A DNA stretch of 64,000 nucleotides from Oncomelania hupensis (GCA_036898135.1 CM072513.1:89052066-89116065); one strand, 5' to 3'. Counted from the first letter of the stretch, positions 1 to 10,373 are shown. The notes: generated from the letters alone by a model not told the origin. Translations and numbers: made by a program.

Positions 1-1142
1 AGTGGTAGTGGTCTAGGGTGTCTGTGGTAGTGGTCTAGGGTGTCTGTGGTAGTGGTCTAGGGTGTCTGTGGTAGTGGTAGTGGTCTAGGGTGTCTGTGGT
101 AGTGGTCTAGGGTGTCTGTGGTAGTGGTAGTGGTCTAGGGTGTCTGTGGTAGTGGTCTAGGGTGTCTGTGGTAGTGGTCTAGGGTGTCTGTGGTAGTGGT
201 AGTGGTCTAGGGTGTCTGTGGTAGTGGTAGTGGTCTAGGGTGTCTGTGGTAGTGGTCTAGGGTGTCTGTGGTAGTGGTCTAGGGTGTCTGTAGTAGTGGT
301 CTAGGGTGTCTGTGGTAGTGGTAGTGGTCTAGGGTGTCTGTGGTAGTGGTCTAGGGTGTCAGTGGTAGTGGTAGTGGTCTAGGGTGTCTGTGGTAGTGGT
401 CTAGGGTGTCTGTAGTAGTGGTCTAGGGTGTCTGTGGTAGTGGTAGTGGTCTAGGGTGTCTGTGGTAGTGGTCTAGGGTGTCTGTGGTAGTGGTAGTGGT
501 CTAGGGTGTCTGTGGTAGTGGTCTAGGGTGTCTGTAGTAGTGGTCTAGGGTGTCTGTGGTAGTGGTAGTGGTCTAGGGTGTCTGTGGTAGTGGTCTAGGG
601 TGTCTGTGGTAGTTGTCTAGGGTGTCTGTGGTAGTGGTCTAGGGTGTCTGTGGTAGTGGTCTAGGGTGTCAGTGGTAGTGGTCTAGGGTGTCAGTGGTAG
701 TGGTCTAGGGTGTCAGTGGTAGTGGTCTAGGGTGTCTGTGGTAGTGGTCTAGGGTGTCTGTGGTAGTGGTCTAGGGTGTCTGTGGTAGTGGTCTATGGTG
801 TCTGTGGTAGTGGTCTAGGGTGTCTGTGGTAGTGGTCTAGGGTGTCAGTGGTAGTGGTCTAGGGTGTCTGTGGTAGTGGTGGTAGTGGTCTAGGGTGTCT
901 GTGGTAGTGGTAGTGGTCTAGGGTGTCTGTGGTAGTCTTCTAGGGTGTCTGTGGTAGTGGTCTAGGGTGTCAGTGGTAGTCTTCTAGGGTGTCTGTGATA
1001 GTGGTCTAGGGTGTCAGTGGTAGTCTTCTAAGGTGTCTGTGGTAGTGGTCTAGGGTGTCTGTGGTAGTGGTCTAGGGTGTCTGTGGTAGTGGTCTAGGGT
1101 GTCAGTGGTAGTCTTCTATGGTGTCTGTGGTAGTGGTCTAGG
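1..1142. repeat. 22/28-bp minisatellite array
   Basis: About 1.1 kb of head-to-tail units built around GGTCTAGGGTGTCTGTGGTA. The basic spacing between successive GTCTAGGG cores is 22 bp, and many units carry an extra 6 bp (AGTGGT) giving 28 bp. Variants (TCAGTGG for TCTGTGG, CTTCTA for GGTCTA) increase towards the right edge, as expected for a decaying array border. The array runs off the left edge of the window, so its full length is unknown. Short frames within it have no coding meaning. Confidence 0.97.
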
Positions 1143-1686
1143 TGTTACGTTGAAACGCGCACGACAGATCCGATCGTTTTGTTTTGCAAAGCATGCAATA
1201 ATATTGTGTATTTACCTTTGATTTGATTTTGCGTTGTTGTTAGAAGAAGCTTGGTATTTCGTTGGTCGATATTATTGGCGAATTTTCTAGAGTTGGTTGT
1301 TTACCATCGATTGAAGGACCTAGATAGATCCAATAGAAGCTGAGAGGTTCTTTTATGATGAAGAAAGTTGTATGACGTAAGACAGTGATGACGAAGTTTG
1401 CTTTGATTGGTTGTGGTGCTGGAGTGTTCTACATTTTTCTGGAGTATAGAGAGACTATAATTATATGTACCGCACTGTTTCAGTTGAGAGAGAGAAAGTA
1501 AAAAGCGATTGTATGCAGTTGTTGATGTACGCTGAATAAAGTTGGAAAACTTCATACGACGACTCCTGTCTTGTTGCTGAGTGAACAGGTTGCGTGGATA
1601 AACGAATCCGAGTTACACTTATCAGGATTTCAGCATTGGGGCTGAATCAACTACTGATAAAAACAAAATCAACATCGAGTGTAACA
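1143..1686 (-). mobile_element. LTR-like repeat (544 bp), inverted relative to the copy at 32960-33667
   Basis: On the plus strand the segment begins TGTTACG and ends GTAACA, so it has the TG...CA ends expected of an LTR. It is flanked by CTAGG on the left and CTAAG on the right, a possible 5-bp target duplication with one mismatch. Its reverse complement aligns over most of its length with 32960-33667. It carries no gag or pol, so it would be a solo LTR. A short-TIR DNA element (TGTTAC/GTAACA) is the alternative. It inserted at the edge of the minisatellite. Confidence 0.6.
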
Positions 1687-1779
1687 CTAAGGTCTGGTTT
1701 ATTAACCTAAAACGAAACATATCATTCTAGCCATTGTTTTCGGTGTTTGTTCGGTTTTTTTTAACCGGCTTTGGTAGTT

Positions 1780-2135
1780 GCTATTTTTAGCTCCAGAATA
1801 AGGACTGGCTAGCCAAAGGCAGTTGCTATTAATAGGCACAAAAAACTACGGAATGTATTCATTTAAAAAAAACAAACACTATAAATGTCTGTTTGTATCA
1901 GTCCATGGTTTTTACTTCAACATGATTTTAATAAACCGAAAATTGGTAGCCCTTAACACAAATGTTTGTTGTTGTTTTTTTCTCTTCGCAAAATAATTAT
2001 ATTTTCCAAAGAGTTCTTTTTTGTTTGTGTCGTAAGCTGACTTTTTTTCAGTAGGGCAACACTCATTGTGATTGCTAAAAGGATCTTTAGAGGAGGCGCG
2101 GTCCAAGTGAGCCCCTTTAAAACCATCATACGTAT
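1780..2135 (-). repeat. Dispersed repeat, second copy at 24900-25110
   Basis: The reverse complement shares blocks in the same order with 24900-25110: a GTGTTGCCC(T/C)ACTGAAAA block, then CCTATTAATAGCAAC, then ATTCTGGAGCTAAAAATAGCA. The other copy lacks the middle of this one. A weaker match (AGTGTTGCCCCATTGA) lies near 38880. Family and ends are unknown, and there is no coding potential. Confidence 0.55.
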
Positions 2136-3189
2136 AATAAACATCTGTTATCTCTGTTGGTCATGGTGTGGGCATTATTATGTAAAGGGGAAATAATTGA
2201 CGACCACATATGGGAGTTCAGGTCGAGAGTGACGTTGATACAGAATTATCAGAGTGTATTGTTATCACCAGGCGTAGACCTAATAAGCACAGCGCGTAGT
2301 ATTACGTGTACTTTTGACCTTGACATTGTATTGCATAGTCTAGCCGTCTAATTTACATATCCGCAGAAAGTACACTTTTGTAGTAATGTTATTGTTTACG
2401 ATTGCAGTTCACCCTTTTTTTTTATTTCAATAAATCTTACTGTGTGTTTGTATGTCCATGCGTTACAATTACATGTATGTGTGAAGAAAATCTAAAATAA
2501 ACTATTGAATTGAATGGTGTTTAATTTTATTAGAATATGTCGCAGATGTTATAAGTGATTGATATGTACACGATCTTTACATGTACATTTTTCTTTCCAT
2601 GTTGAACCATCGTAAAACTTAAAACGGGTGTTTGACATTTCAGAGGTTTGTCTTGTAATGCCTATGGAGCAGCTTTTTTGTGTGTGCCGTTCATTGTTTT
2701 TTTAAGGTCTGTCATTCCCCATCCCCCCTTTCCCCCTATTTTTGGCCAAAATGCCCCATGGGCTATGAGCCTTGTTTCATGCTTGGAATTATATTATGTG
2801 GTTTTGCTAATAAAAGGACAAGGTTCCAAAGTTATATCTCTTTGATTAAAAAAAATCGCGAATACTAGCTGAAGTTCAAAACGTTGAGAAATGTGTACCG
2901 AGGTGAACTGTTTTTCTTTTTGTTGTTGTATCAATTTTTATTCATCAGATTAACATAAGTGGTACTGATATACTGAGGTGAACTGATCGAATTGAGAGGT
3001 ATAATTGTGAAAGTTATGGGGTTGGAAAAGTGTGTGTGTGGGGGGGGAGGGGAGTGTGTTTGTGTGCGTATGGAGAGCGGTGGCGCGGTGGCTTAGTGTG
3101 GACCCCGACAGCTAAAACATTTTCAGCTTAGACCGTTAAGCAATAAATCAGCAATGAATCCAGATTTAAACGCTGATGGCCTGGAACAT
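2136..3189. other. No recognisable gene or repeat
   Basis: AT-rich sequence with short homopolymers and a G-rich run near 3040. Frames of 60-65 codons occur but none resembles a known protein and none has a convincing splice or promoter context. I see nothing to annotate here. Confidence 0.5.
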
Positions 3190-3447
3190 GGAATTCCCTT
3201 TGTGACAAATTTATTTTGACCACTTTCCGCTCAATATTCTTTATTTAGATGCTAATTTTCTAAATAACCATTTGTTGATTTTTCTAAATAATATAATTTC
3301 TGCTTAAATAACTTATTATTTATTTAAACAATATATTGTTTAGGTAAATAAATCATGATATAGGTGAATAAGGCATTGACACTAAATAAGGAATTATTTA
3401 CCTATATCATACATTATTTAGCAGATTGTGTTAAATAATGTATTATT
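3190..3447. repeat. AT-rich degenerate motif array, part 1
   Basis: Recurrent TTATTTAC, TTATTTAG and TAAATAAT words spaced about 15-30 bp apart on both strands. Comparable stretches recur at 5263-5388, 6070-6200 and 6785-7022, separated by insertions. The four pieces look like one array later split by a SINE, a MITE and a LINE fragment. Confidence 0.5.
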
Positions 3448-3451
3448 TACA

Positions 3452-3548
<97 letters not shown>

Positions 3549-3688
3549 GATGCTATATACACGCATTTCCCCAAATCAATCAGGCTCAAAACGCGGCGAT
3601 CTGTACCAACATACAAGCTCACCTGTCTCATCCACCCTCATACACACAACAAATACACATTCATCACTCAAACAGGTGGTGTAAAGGT
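3448..3688 (-). mobile_element. tRNA-Arg-like SINE (family A), 3' part
   Basis: Read on the minus strand this is the 3' body of SINE family A (full copies at 8392-8841, 17075-17480 and 43563-43957), ending in a long (ATT)n tail seen here as (AAT)n. The body holds the conserved GCGCTTTGAGCC-like segment. It is interrupted by a solo LTR at 3689 and resumes at 5167. The tRNA head is missing. Confidence 0.85.
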
Positions 3689-5166
3689 TGTAACAAGAGG
3701 ACCTGTTTACCCTGCACACTTTGAGATTTTGCCTTGTTTAGTCAGTTAGACTTAGAAGGTTACTGTTATTCTCTAGCAGACGAAAGAAGTGATCATGCGT
3801 AACACAGTTGTAGCCTGACGCCCGCATAGCAGTGACATCATCGCAGCTGACGGTAGAAGGCTTTGAATTATACAGCCACTCAGATTTCTTCAGCCAATGC
3901 GAACACAGCACCGGTAGGTAGAACCAGTTCTTACTGGGTAGGCAAAGGCTAAGTAGAGGGTCATATGTGTTGAAAGCTTTGGGCAGTACACAGCTACTTC
4001 CTAGCAGAAATCTCTCCACTGATAGACCAGGGAAGCAGTGCTTGTTGAATATTCAAATTCAATCAAGTAGCCACGGCCTGACATTGTCAAACAGGTAAAT
4101 GAACATACTTCTGTTTCATCGTGATGTATTTATATTAATGTTGAAATTATGTTTGTGAAATTTGCTATGCATAGATTTGAATTGTTAGTCCGATGTTGCG
4201 GGACCACGTGGAAGAATCCGACCACGAGGCAAGCATGACCGGTCGACGCCATGTTGAAAGATGTACGGAACCACTGTTGTTTAACCTATATGTATGCTTG
4301 CAGACCAGTGGCTGTACCCGAGAATGTTTATAATATTATTAATTCTTTATGTGTATAGTTAGCCACGATTTATATTTATATATGTATAGGAAATTAGAGT
4401 GGAGATTCCAGTGGACCACGGACTTAGCAGAATGTTCGTCGCGTATATATAGAGATGTGGAGCAATCACTGAGGGCTACTTTGGCTTTCAGTGAGACGCT
4501 CTTCACAGACCTATAATACAGGGTTGTGCAGAATTTCGTCTCATATGTTACAGACGAGCAGGCGGTATATCGTGAGCCCAACTCAGCAAATGACAACAAC
4601 CACGTCGACTCGTTCAGTTGGCTGCCGAGGCATCTACAGCATTGTGCGCAGATAGCCCACCCGTCGGACACAAGCAACGACAAAACAGCGTGTCGTAGAA
4701 GCGACCTCAACGCAGCGCTTCAACCCCACAGTTAAGTGCAACAAGAAACCGTGCACTAAAACAGGACCACAGTAGTCCACTCGGCAGAAAGTAGCCAGTG
4801 CCCGATGATGAAAAAGTAGCTGCCTAGATTATCAGCGAGCGAATCATTCGCATTGACAATTGAACTTTTAAATTAGTTTCGTACTTCGAATATCGTGTAT
4901 AGAGTAGAGGAAATAAATGTGTGATTTTTACTGTTATAAAGTGGCTGGACTACATATGATTCATTGCCGTGTGAAAGCTAGTGTGACAGTGATCTTTTAC
5001 CATTTTTCTATCTATCTCTGTACCCCAGCCTTAACACAGACCGAGCTAAACAAATAAATGTATTAAGTGAAGTCAAAGGGAGATTACTAGCGATCCCCAC
5101 CGACTAAGACGAGGAGGTAATAGCAGTCCATTGTGCAGAGCCCAGCAAAATAAAAACCCCGTCACA
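3689..5166 (+). mobile_element. Solo LTR related to the Gmr1-like element
   Basis: From about 3975 onward the sequence aligns with the LTRs at 53938-55447 and 60471-61977: the block around GGTAAATGAACA, the GGGACCACGTGGAAGA segment, the GCAGAATTTCGTCTC segment, the AAATAAATGTGTGATTTT polyadenylation region, and the terminal CCATTGTGCAGAGCCC block. It begins TGTAAC and ends GTCACA. Flanks are AAGGT and AAGGC, a 5-bp target duplication with one change. The first ~280 bp do not match the young element's LTR, so this is a relative rather than the same subfamily. No internal region remains, which implies LTR-LTR recombination. It sits inside a SINE. Confidence 0.82.
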
Positions 5167-5262
5167 AAGGCAGGAAAATCAATATTGGAAGACGGAAAGA
5201 AAATCGAAATTTTTATTTTTGAAATTTTTATATTGACTGCGCTCAGTACCACCACTGAAGAA
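5167..5262 (-). mobile_element. SINE family A, continuation after solo LTR
   Basis: Resumes the family A body exactly where 3688 left off, through the GAAGACGGAAAGAAAATCGA and ACTGCG segments. It is truncated before the tRNA-like head. Together with 3448-3688 it shows that the SINE predates the LTR. Confidence 0.8.
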
Positions 5263-5388
5263 GAAATGTTTCTAAATAAAGATTTGTTTACCTATATAAG
5301 GCATTAGTTAGCTGAATGTGCTATATTATGGATTATTTAGAAGCTATAGCTTAATATTGCATTATTTACATAAACAATTAATTGTTTA
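5263..5388. repeat. AT-rich degenerate motif array, part 2
   Basis: Same TTATTTA/TAAATAAT word family as 3190-3447, cut on the right by the TA-flanked MITE at 5389. Its final TA is one copy of that MITE's target duplication. Confidence 0.45.
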
Positions 5389-6069
5389 GGGACAGCAATT
5401 TTCAAGTTGTTTATGGGATTTGCAGGTACATGTCGTACTACTGTGTAGTTATGTGGTAGTGATACAGAAAATTGCTAGATCGTGATTTTACGCTGTTTTG
5501 AGACTTAACATGAGTCAACCGCTTCATTTCACTCTGTTTTTATTCCTCGGCAGTGGTAATAATAATATACGAGACTGCAACGGAAACGGGTACGGTAAGG
5601 AGGGAGCCATCATTATTTTTGCATTGGCGTCCTTGCCTTCAGAATACTTCCGCCATGTTTCTTGTCAGTCCCACCTGTAAATCCCTGGTAGGTTCAAACA
5701 AGCTGAAACTTTCCCATTTCAAATTAAAACATCATTCAACTCAAAAGAACAAATTGAAACACAGTCTTAACACTGTTTTTGGGGCAAATAAATAAAAAAA
5801 TAAAGCTTTTTTTTTTGACCGTATACTTAAAACCTGAAAACTCCCGAACTAAAACTGACCTTGACCTTCCGTTTGTGTTCGGGAAGTTACAGACGTTTTA
5901 TCTTCGAACTTGCAGAGTAATTTATGTTGAAAAATAAATAATTAACGCACATTTTGGATATACAATCATAGGAAAGACATTGCATTTAATTATAGAAAGC
6001 AGTCAAATTATAAAAACGAAGTTTTCAAGCCAATCCTGGAATCCCCTAAATAATGAAAATTGCAGTCCC
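5389..6069. mobile_element. TA-flanked MITE (681 bp)
   Basis: Terminal inverted repeats of 16 bp, GGGACAGCAATTTTCA on the left and the complement of GGGACTGCAATTTTCA on the right (one mismatch), flanked by TA on both sides. A TA duplication fits the Tc1/mariner/pogo superfamily. No transposase frame exists, so it would be non-autonomous. It interrupts the AT-rich motif array. Confidence 0.65.
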
Positions 6070-6200
6070 TACACAATGACTTGTTTACGTTAATAATTTA
6101 GCAACATCTTCAAAATAATACTTTATTAGCAAATTCTGCTAAATTATGCATTATTTAGGTAAACACAAAATTATTTAGAAACATTTCTAAATAATACATT
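6070..6200. repeat. AT-rich degenerate motif array, part 3
   Basis: TTATTTAG and AAATAATAC words continue between the MITE and the LINE fragment at 6201. Its first TA is the right copy of the MITE's target duplication. Confidence 0.4.
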
Positions 6201-6784
6201 ATTTAATGAATGAATGAATTAATAATTTAAAGCGCGGTATATATCTCCACGCCGACGAGCATGATCGCAGCGATGGTGGGATGGAGGTGGATAAACACAC
6301 ACACACACACACCCACACACACGCATACAGTGGCGGGAAGGGTGCATAGATCACAACTTAACATTTTAACTTCTTCACTATCGCTCGACACATTCTAGCA
6401 GGCAGACCAGACAATTAACATTTATGCAATACTTTCACGCAGTGACTTATGAAATTGGGATGAGATCAGATAATTATACATCCAGATTAGCAAGAAGAGA
6501 AGAAATGTGTTTTCAAGTTTCTGCGAAATGCATCGACAGAGTCTGCTCTTTTTATGCCTTCTGGAAGAGCATTCCACCAGACCGGTGCAGTGTATCTGAA
6601 AGACCTCTGACCATGGCTCTGTCCTATACTGCTTGTGCCTAGGAACAACGAATAGAGACTTGGAAGCTGAGCGGAGGCTGCGAGATGGTTCATACACATT
6701 CAGAAGTTCGAACAGGTATTCAGGAGTGTGCTCTTTAACTGCGCGATAGGCAACTGAAAGCAGTTTGTGTTTAATTCGTTTGTG
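6201..6784 (-). pseudogene. LINE 3' end (CR1/L2/jockey-like RT C-terminus)
   Basis: On the minus strand, 6699-6487 encodes a piece containing RSFRYTAPVWWNALPEGIK followed by a DAFRRNLKTHFF motif. This is the familiar C-terminal end of reverse transcriptases of many CR1/L2/jockey-type LINEs (aromatic-W-N-x-LP, then F-K/R-x-x-LKTHLF). A 3' UTR with a (GT)n tract, a GCGCTTTAAATTATTAATT motif and a (CATT)n tail follow. The catalytic RT domain is absent, so it is a 5'-truncated dead copy. The clade cannot be fixed from this stub. Confidence 0.75.
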
Positions 6785-7022
6785 GACAATCTGCTAAATA
6801 ATGCATTGTATAGGTAAGTTTAAATAATTTTGTATTTCCCAACAATGGTTTATTTACCTATATTATGATTTATTTACGTAAGCAACGTATTGATTAGGTA
6901 AATAATAAGTTATTTACGGAAAAAATATATTATTTAGAGAAATCTTACATTGTTTGTAAACAAATGATTATTTATAAAATATGCTTCCATATAAAGATTA
7001 TTTAGCTGAATGTGGTAAAATA
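6785..7022. repeat. AT-rich degenerate motif array, part 4
   Basis: Further TTATTTACC, GTAAATAATAAG and TTATTTAG words resume right of the LINE fragment and end in an A-rich run near 7020-7050. Confidence 0.45.
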
Positions 7023-7135
7023 AAAAAAAAATTTAAAAAAAAACACCGAAAAATATCGCAAAGTAATATTTTACAAAAGGAATTCCATTGTGGAGTGCCG
7101 AACAAATAACATGACGCTGATGATTAACCAGGCGC

Positions 7136-7445
7136 CTCCTACTCCTTCGGATGAGAGTATAAACCGAGGCCTCGTCGTCGCATGCGCGCATTCTATCTCA
7201 CGGACTTATAAAGATCCTGACGCTCATGTCTAGGCCGGTGAGCGCCAGATACATAAATAATAAGCACCAAGTCCCTGTTCAGACCATACCCGGTCGCTCC
7301 GGATTATCCGCAGTTGTCTGGGAAGTGGGACAGTGCGCCTAAAGACAGCAAGGTGGCGCATCGGGCGGCTTGAATTAGATTCTGTTAACGGCCAGCGCCT
7401 TGAGCAGCTCTTGGGCTTGAAATGCGCTATACAAAACAAGTGCTA
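7136..7445 (+). mobile_element. SINE family C, 5'-truncated
   Basis: Aligns with the full family C copy at 46062-46490 from CTCCTTCGGATGAGAGTATA onward, through AAAGATCCTGACGCTCATG, the CGGGCGGCTTGA segment and the terminal GCGCTATA region. The tRNA-like head is missing. It ends in a short AAATAAATAAG tail. Confidence 0.85.
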
Positions 7446-8039
7446 AATAAATAAGTGAAAGTGTGCATGCCTTTGTGATTTCATTGTCTATAGAGAAATT
7501 GCGGGGCAGTCGTTCGCTTAACGTTACGGTCAGATAAGACCATTGTGCAATGTATTGGGGTTATCTGACGAAGAGACAGGTAGACATGAATCTTACCACT
7601 GTTTAAGAAGAATGAACTCTGCAAACTAGTGTTCGAATAGCCCTCAATGTGAACATTCCGATCAGCTAGATAAATACTGATAAGAAGGTATTGTGGCGAC
7701 AAGAATGGCGGACCCAGTCTGTACCATTTTTATTGTCTTTTGTTCAAGGGTCAAAGATAATGATAACTGTTTATTTAATTTAACACCTGTACACCTAAGT
7801 GACTTTAGATAATTATAACGGTGATGTACAAAGCGCATATTTTAACTTTAATAATACATAAGGAATGAATGCAGAACTCGTCTCGATCTCAAAAGAAATA
7901 AATCGGAGTACTATAAATACTTCCGCTAGTCTCTCTCCCCTGGTTTCCCACCAATGACCGCATAACTTATAATTTTGCACATACTTTGCCATTCATGCGT
8001 GGAATGTTGCGTCCTGCTTCTCTGTGTTTACAATGCAAC
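7446..8039. other. No recognisable gene
   Basis: Unremarkable AT-rich sequence between a SINE and a retroposon tail. It contains no supported reading frame, splice context or repeat that I can relate to the rest of the window. Confidence 0.45.
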
Positions 8040-8300
8040 ACAACACAACACAATACAATACAATACAATACAATACGATGTGATGCGATGCGATGCGATA
8101 CTATACGATACAATACAATACAATACGACTTTATTTGTCTCACGGATCAATTACAATGGCGGTAGCACGAATGTTTTTAAAAATTTAACATGTCCACGAA
8201 AAAAAACCAACAGCAATTCACAACACACACAACGAACCGTAAAAATACATTTGTAAAAGTAGAAGTAAACCACTTGTAGCGCATCGGGCAACACAGTGTT
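8040..8300 (-). mobile_element. Retroposon 3' end with (TATTG)n tail
   Basis: On the minus strand this reads as a short 3' end with an AATAAAGTCGTATTG sequence followed by a degenerate (TATTG)n tail, seen here as CAATA repeats at about 8045-8130. Pentameric tails of this kind occur on several LINE-mobilised elements here. The body does not match the other families in the window, so identity is unknown. Confidence 0.45.
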
Positions 8301-8389
8301 ATCGGGCAACACAATGTTTCTGTAGAACACAAGCGATGAAGGTGTCTCTCCCTAACCGCTAGTACTAGAGTTCATTGATAGCAATTTAA

Positions 8390-8391
<2 letters not shown>

Positions 8392-8477
<86 letters not shown>

Positions 8478-8841
8478 GCTACATACGCGCCTTTCCCCAA
8501 ATCAATCAGGCTCAAAGCGCGGCGATCTGTACCAACATACACGCTTACCTGTCTCATCCACCCTCACACACAACAAATACACATTCATCACTCAAACAGG
8601 TGGTGTAAAGGCTATTGGAAGACGGAAAGAAAATCGAATTTTTATTTTTAAAATTTTTATACTGACTGCGTCCAGTACCATTATTGAAGGGAGGGAGGAA
8701 ACCGGAGTGGCCGGAGAAAACCCTCGGTGACCTCAATAGTTTCGTACCGAAGTCACATACGTTCGCCCCTTGCGGGAATCGAACCCGCGACCTTCGGCAT
8801 AGGAAACCGGCGACTAATCCACTGCGCCACGACGCCAACCC
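8392..8841 (-). mobile_element. tRNA-Arg-like SINE (family A), full length
   Basis: On the minus strand: tRNA-derived head with an A-box-like GTGGCGCAGTGGATTAGT and a B box GGTTCGATTCC, a middle part with the CCGGCCACTCCGGTTTCC region and TTTAAAAATAAAAATTCGA, then the GCGCTTTGAGCCTGATTG segment and a long (ATT)n tail (seen as AAT at 8395-8474). The anticodon-loop position reads CCT, which suggests a tRNA-Arg ancestor. It would be transcribed by RNA polymerase III and moved by a LINE in trans. It is not a functional tRNA, because the stems are imperfect and it is embedded in the SINE. Confidence 0.9.
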
Positions 8842-9179
8842 ATATTAATCCTTACAGAGGGGACCATAGGAGAGGTCTATCTCATTTTCCCTGCTTCCAA
8901 GGGACTGACTGACCTTATAAAGTTGTCCTAAATTTCGACGTGTTCTATTAAATCTCATTATGGTATCGTCTGAGTTGCGTTTATTTTAATGGAATGATTT
9001 TTCAAAGCATGATAGGGACGCCTGAATGGAGTCCTTTGGTAAAACATCTGCATGCGAGAAAAGTAGGCCTATTCACAATTTAGCTGGTTGTCAGCGGAAA
9101 TGGAACTGGTTGAAAGAGAAATCATTGCCCAAAAATGGTTATAAAATCTAGGGTTGCAGTTTTGATAGTCTTGAACAAG
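8842..9179 (+). repeat. Dispersed repeat G (homologous to 62344-62760)
   Basis: From about 9080 this aligns with 62600-62740: the GCTGGTTG/GCTTGGTTGGCA region, the GTTGAAAGA block, GCGCAAAAT/GCCCAAAAAT and TAGGGTTGC. Homology of the first part is weak. No coding potential was recognised. Confidence 0.45.
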
Positions 9180-9482
9180 GTTACGTTTATGAAGCAACTG
9201 CTGGCGAGTGGAACAAGGCTATATTTAGAAAGCGACTGCTGGCGAGTGGAACAAGGTTATATTTAGAAAGCGACTGCTGGCGAGTGGAACATGGCTATAT
9301 TTAGAAAGCGACTGCTGGCGAGTGGAACAAGGCTATATTTAGAAAGCGACTGCTGGCGAGTGGAACAAGGCTATATTTAGAAAGCGACTGCTGACGAGTG
9401 GAACAAGGTTATATTTAGAAAGCGACTGCTGGCGAGTGGAACAAGACTATATTTAGAAAGCGACTGCTGGCGAGTGGAACAT
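9180..9482 (+). repeat. 38-bp tandem repeat (about 7-8 copies)
   Basis: Unit GCGACTGCTGGCGAGTGGAA followed by CAAGGCTATATTTAGAAA, 38 bp. Copies differ at a few positions (CAAGG/CATGG/CAAGA, GGC/GAC). A single related unit occurs at about 62720-62760 next to the same flanking repeat, so the array is probably a local amplification. Confidence 0.9.
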
Positions 9483-9489
9483 GGAAGAC

Positions 9490-9595
9490 CAACAGTGGGT
9501 GTAGAGCACCAGTGATAAAGGTGTAGAGCACCAGTGATAAAGGTGTAGAGCACCAGTGATAAAGGTGTAGAGCACCAGTGATAAAGGTGTAGAGC
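9490..9595 (+). repeat. 22-bp tandem repeat, left part
   Basis: Unit GTGTAGAGCACCAGTGATAAAG. The array is split by a 706-bp retroposon at 9596-10301 and continues at 10302-10373 in the same phase and orientation. Confidence 0.9.
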
Positions 9596-10301
9596 TTGAT
9601 TGATTGATTGATTTATTGTTGCTTTAGGTCCAGCGGACTCTTCCGAGCCAAATCAGGACCGGACAACCCCCGATCCGCATAAAAGATCTGCTGAAACAAC
9701 CCCAGTGGGAAAATTGAATGCCCTCCACCGGCCAGTCACTTTACAATAAAGACATCCCACGCGGGGGACGGCTGAGGGTTGACCTCAACTACGCGAACAC
9801 CCCGGTTACAAAAACAAAATAGAATACAAACATCATTATAAATCATCAACCAAACACATACATATAAAATGCCTATAGTGCTAAATAGTACATTCATAGG
9901 AAGCCCTAGTGACCACCCGGCAGAAAGCGTCCAACACTCCCAAGCTGATCCAACAGACCCCATGCACAAACAAGGAGTCTTGTCCAGGAAGAGTTTTCAA
10001 GAAAAAAGGTAGGTCATTGATCTAGCGAAGAAGAAGATAGTATAGCAGAGTGAAGGACAGAGCAAGAATAGGAAAGAGTAAATGAGGAAGACAGCGACAG
10101 TGGGAATTTAAAGCACTAAATTTCCATAAAGTGGGGATACTATTTATACTGAAAACCCCCGGCACTCCAACGGGGGTACTGTTGCCGCAGTGAAGCGTCT
10201 TGCCTATAAAGGAAAGACAGGTTTTCAACTGTGGCTTTCACTGTTCCCTTTATAGGTTTGAACAATCTACAGTGGCAAGATTGCTCATGACCCCAAGGGG
10301 T
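9596..10301 (-). mobile_element. Hairpin retroposon, longest copy (706 bp)
   Basis: Minus-strand element whose 3' end ends in a (TCAA)n tail, seen as (TTGA)n at 9596-9615, and whose 5' tip is the palindrome ACCCCTTGGGGT. The flanks AAGGTGTAGAGC (9584-9595 and 10302-10313) fit a target duplication, although the host is itself tandem-repeated. About 115 bp inside the 5' end is an inverted repeat of the form ACCCCCG...CGGGGGT, followed by a TATA-like TATAAATAG. Shorter copies at 44478-45053, 46900-47521 and 53705-62327 all start at or near that hairpin. No ORF is apparent, so it is probably non-autonomous. Confidence 0.78.
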
Positions 10302-10373
10302 AAGGTGTAGAGCACCAGTGATAAAGGTGTAGAGCACCAGTGATAAAGGTGTAGAGCACCAGTGATAAAGTTG
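10302..10373 (+). repeat. 22-bp tandem repeat, right part
   Basis: Three further units of GTGTAGAGCACCAGTGATAAAG, continuing the array at 9490-9595 beyond the retroposon. Confidence 0.88.

Noticed and set aside
3428..3749. Polyasparagine and polyisoleucine frames, here and at other AAT, GAA, GA and TAG tracts (for example 8372-8557, 10776-11293, 13636-13977, 26215-26574, 40856-41247, 45406-45624)
   Set aside because: Microsatellite translations with no protein-like flanks.
3738..4710. Minus-strand frames of 93 and 123 codons
   Set aside because: They lie inside a solo LTR and have no counterpart in the intact LTRs.
9180..9482. CRISPR-like array of regular repeats
   Set aside because: Units are contiguous with no unique spacers; eukaryotic tandem repeat.
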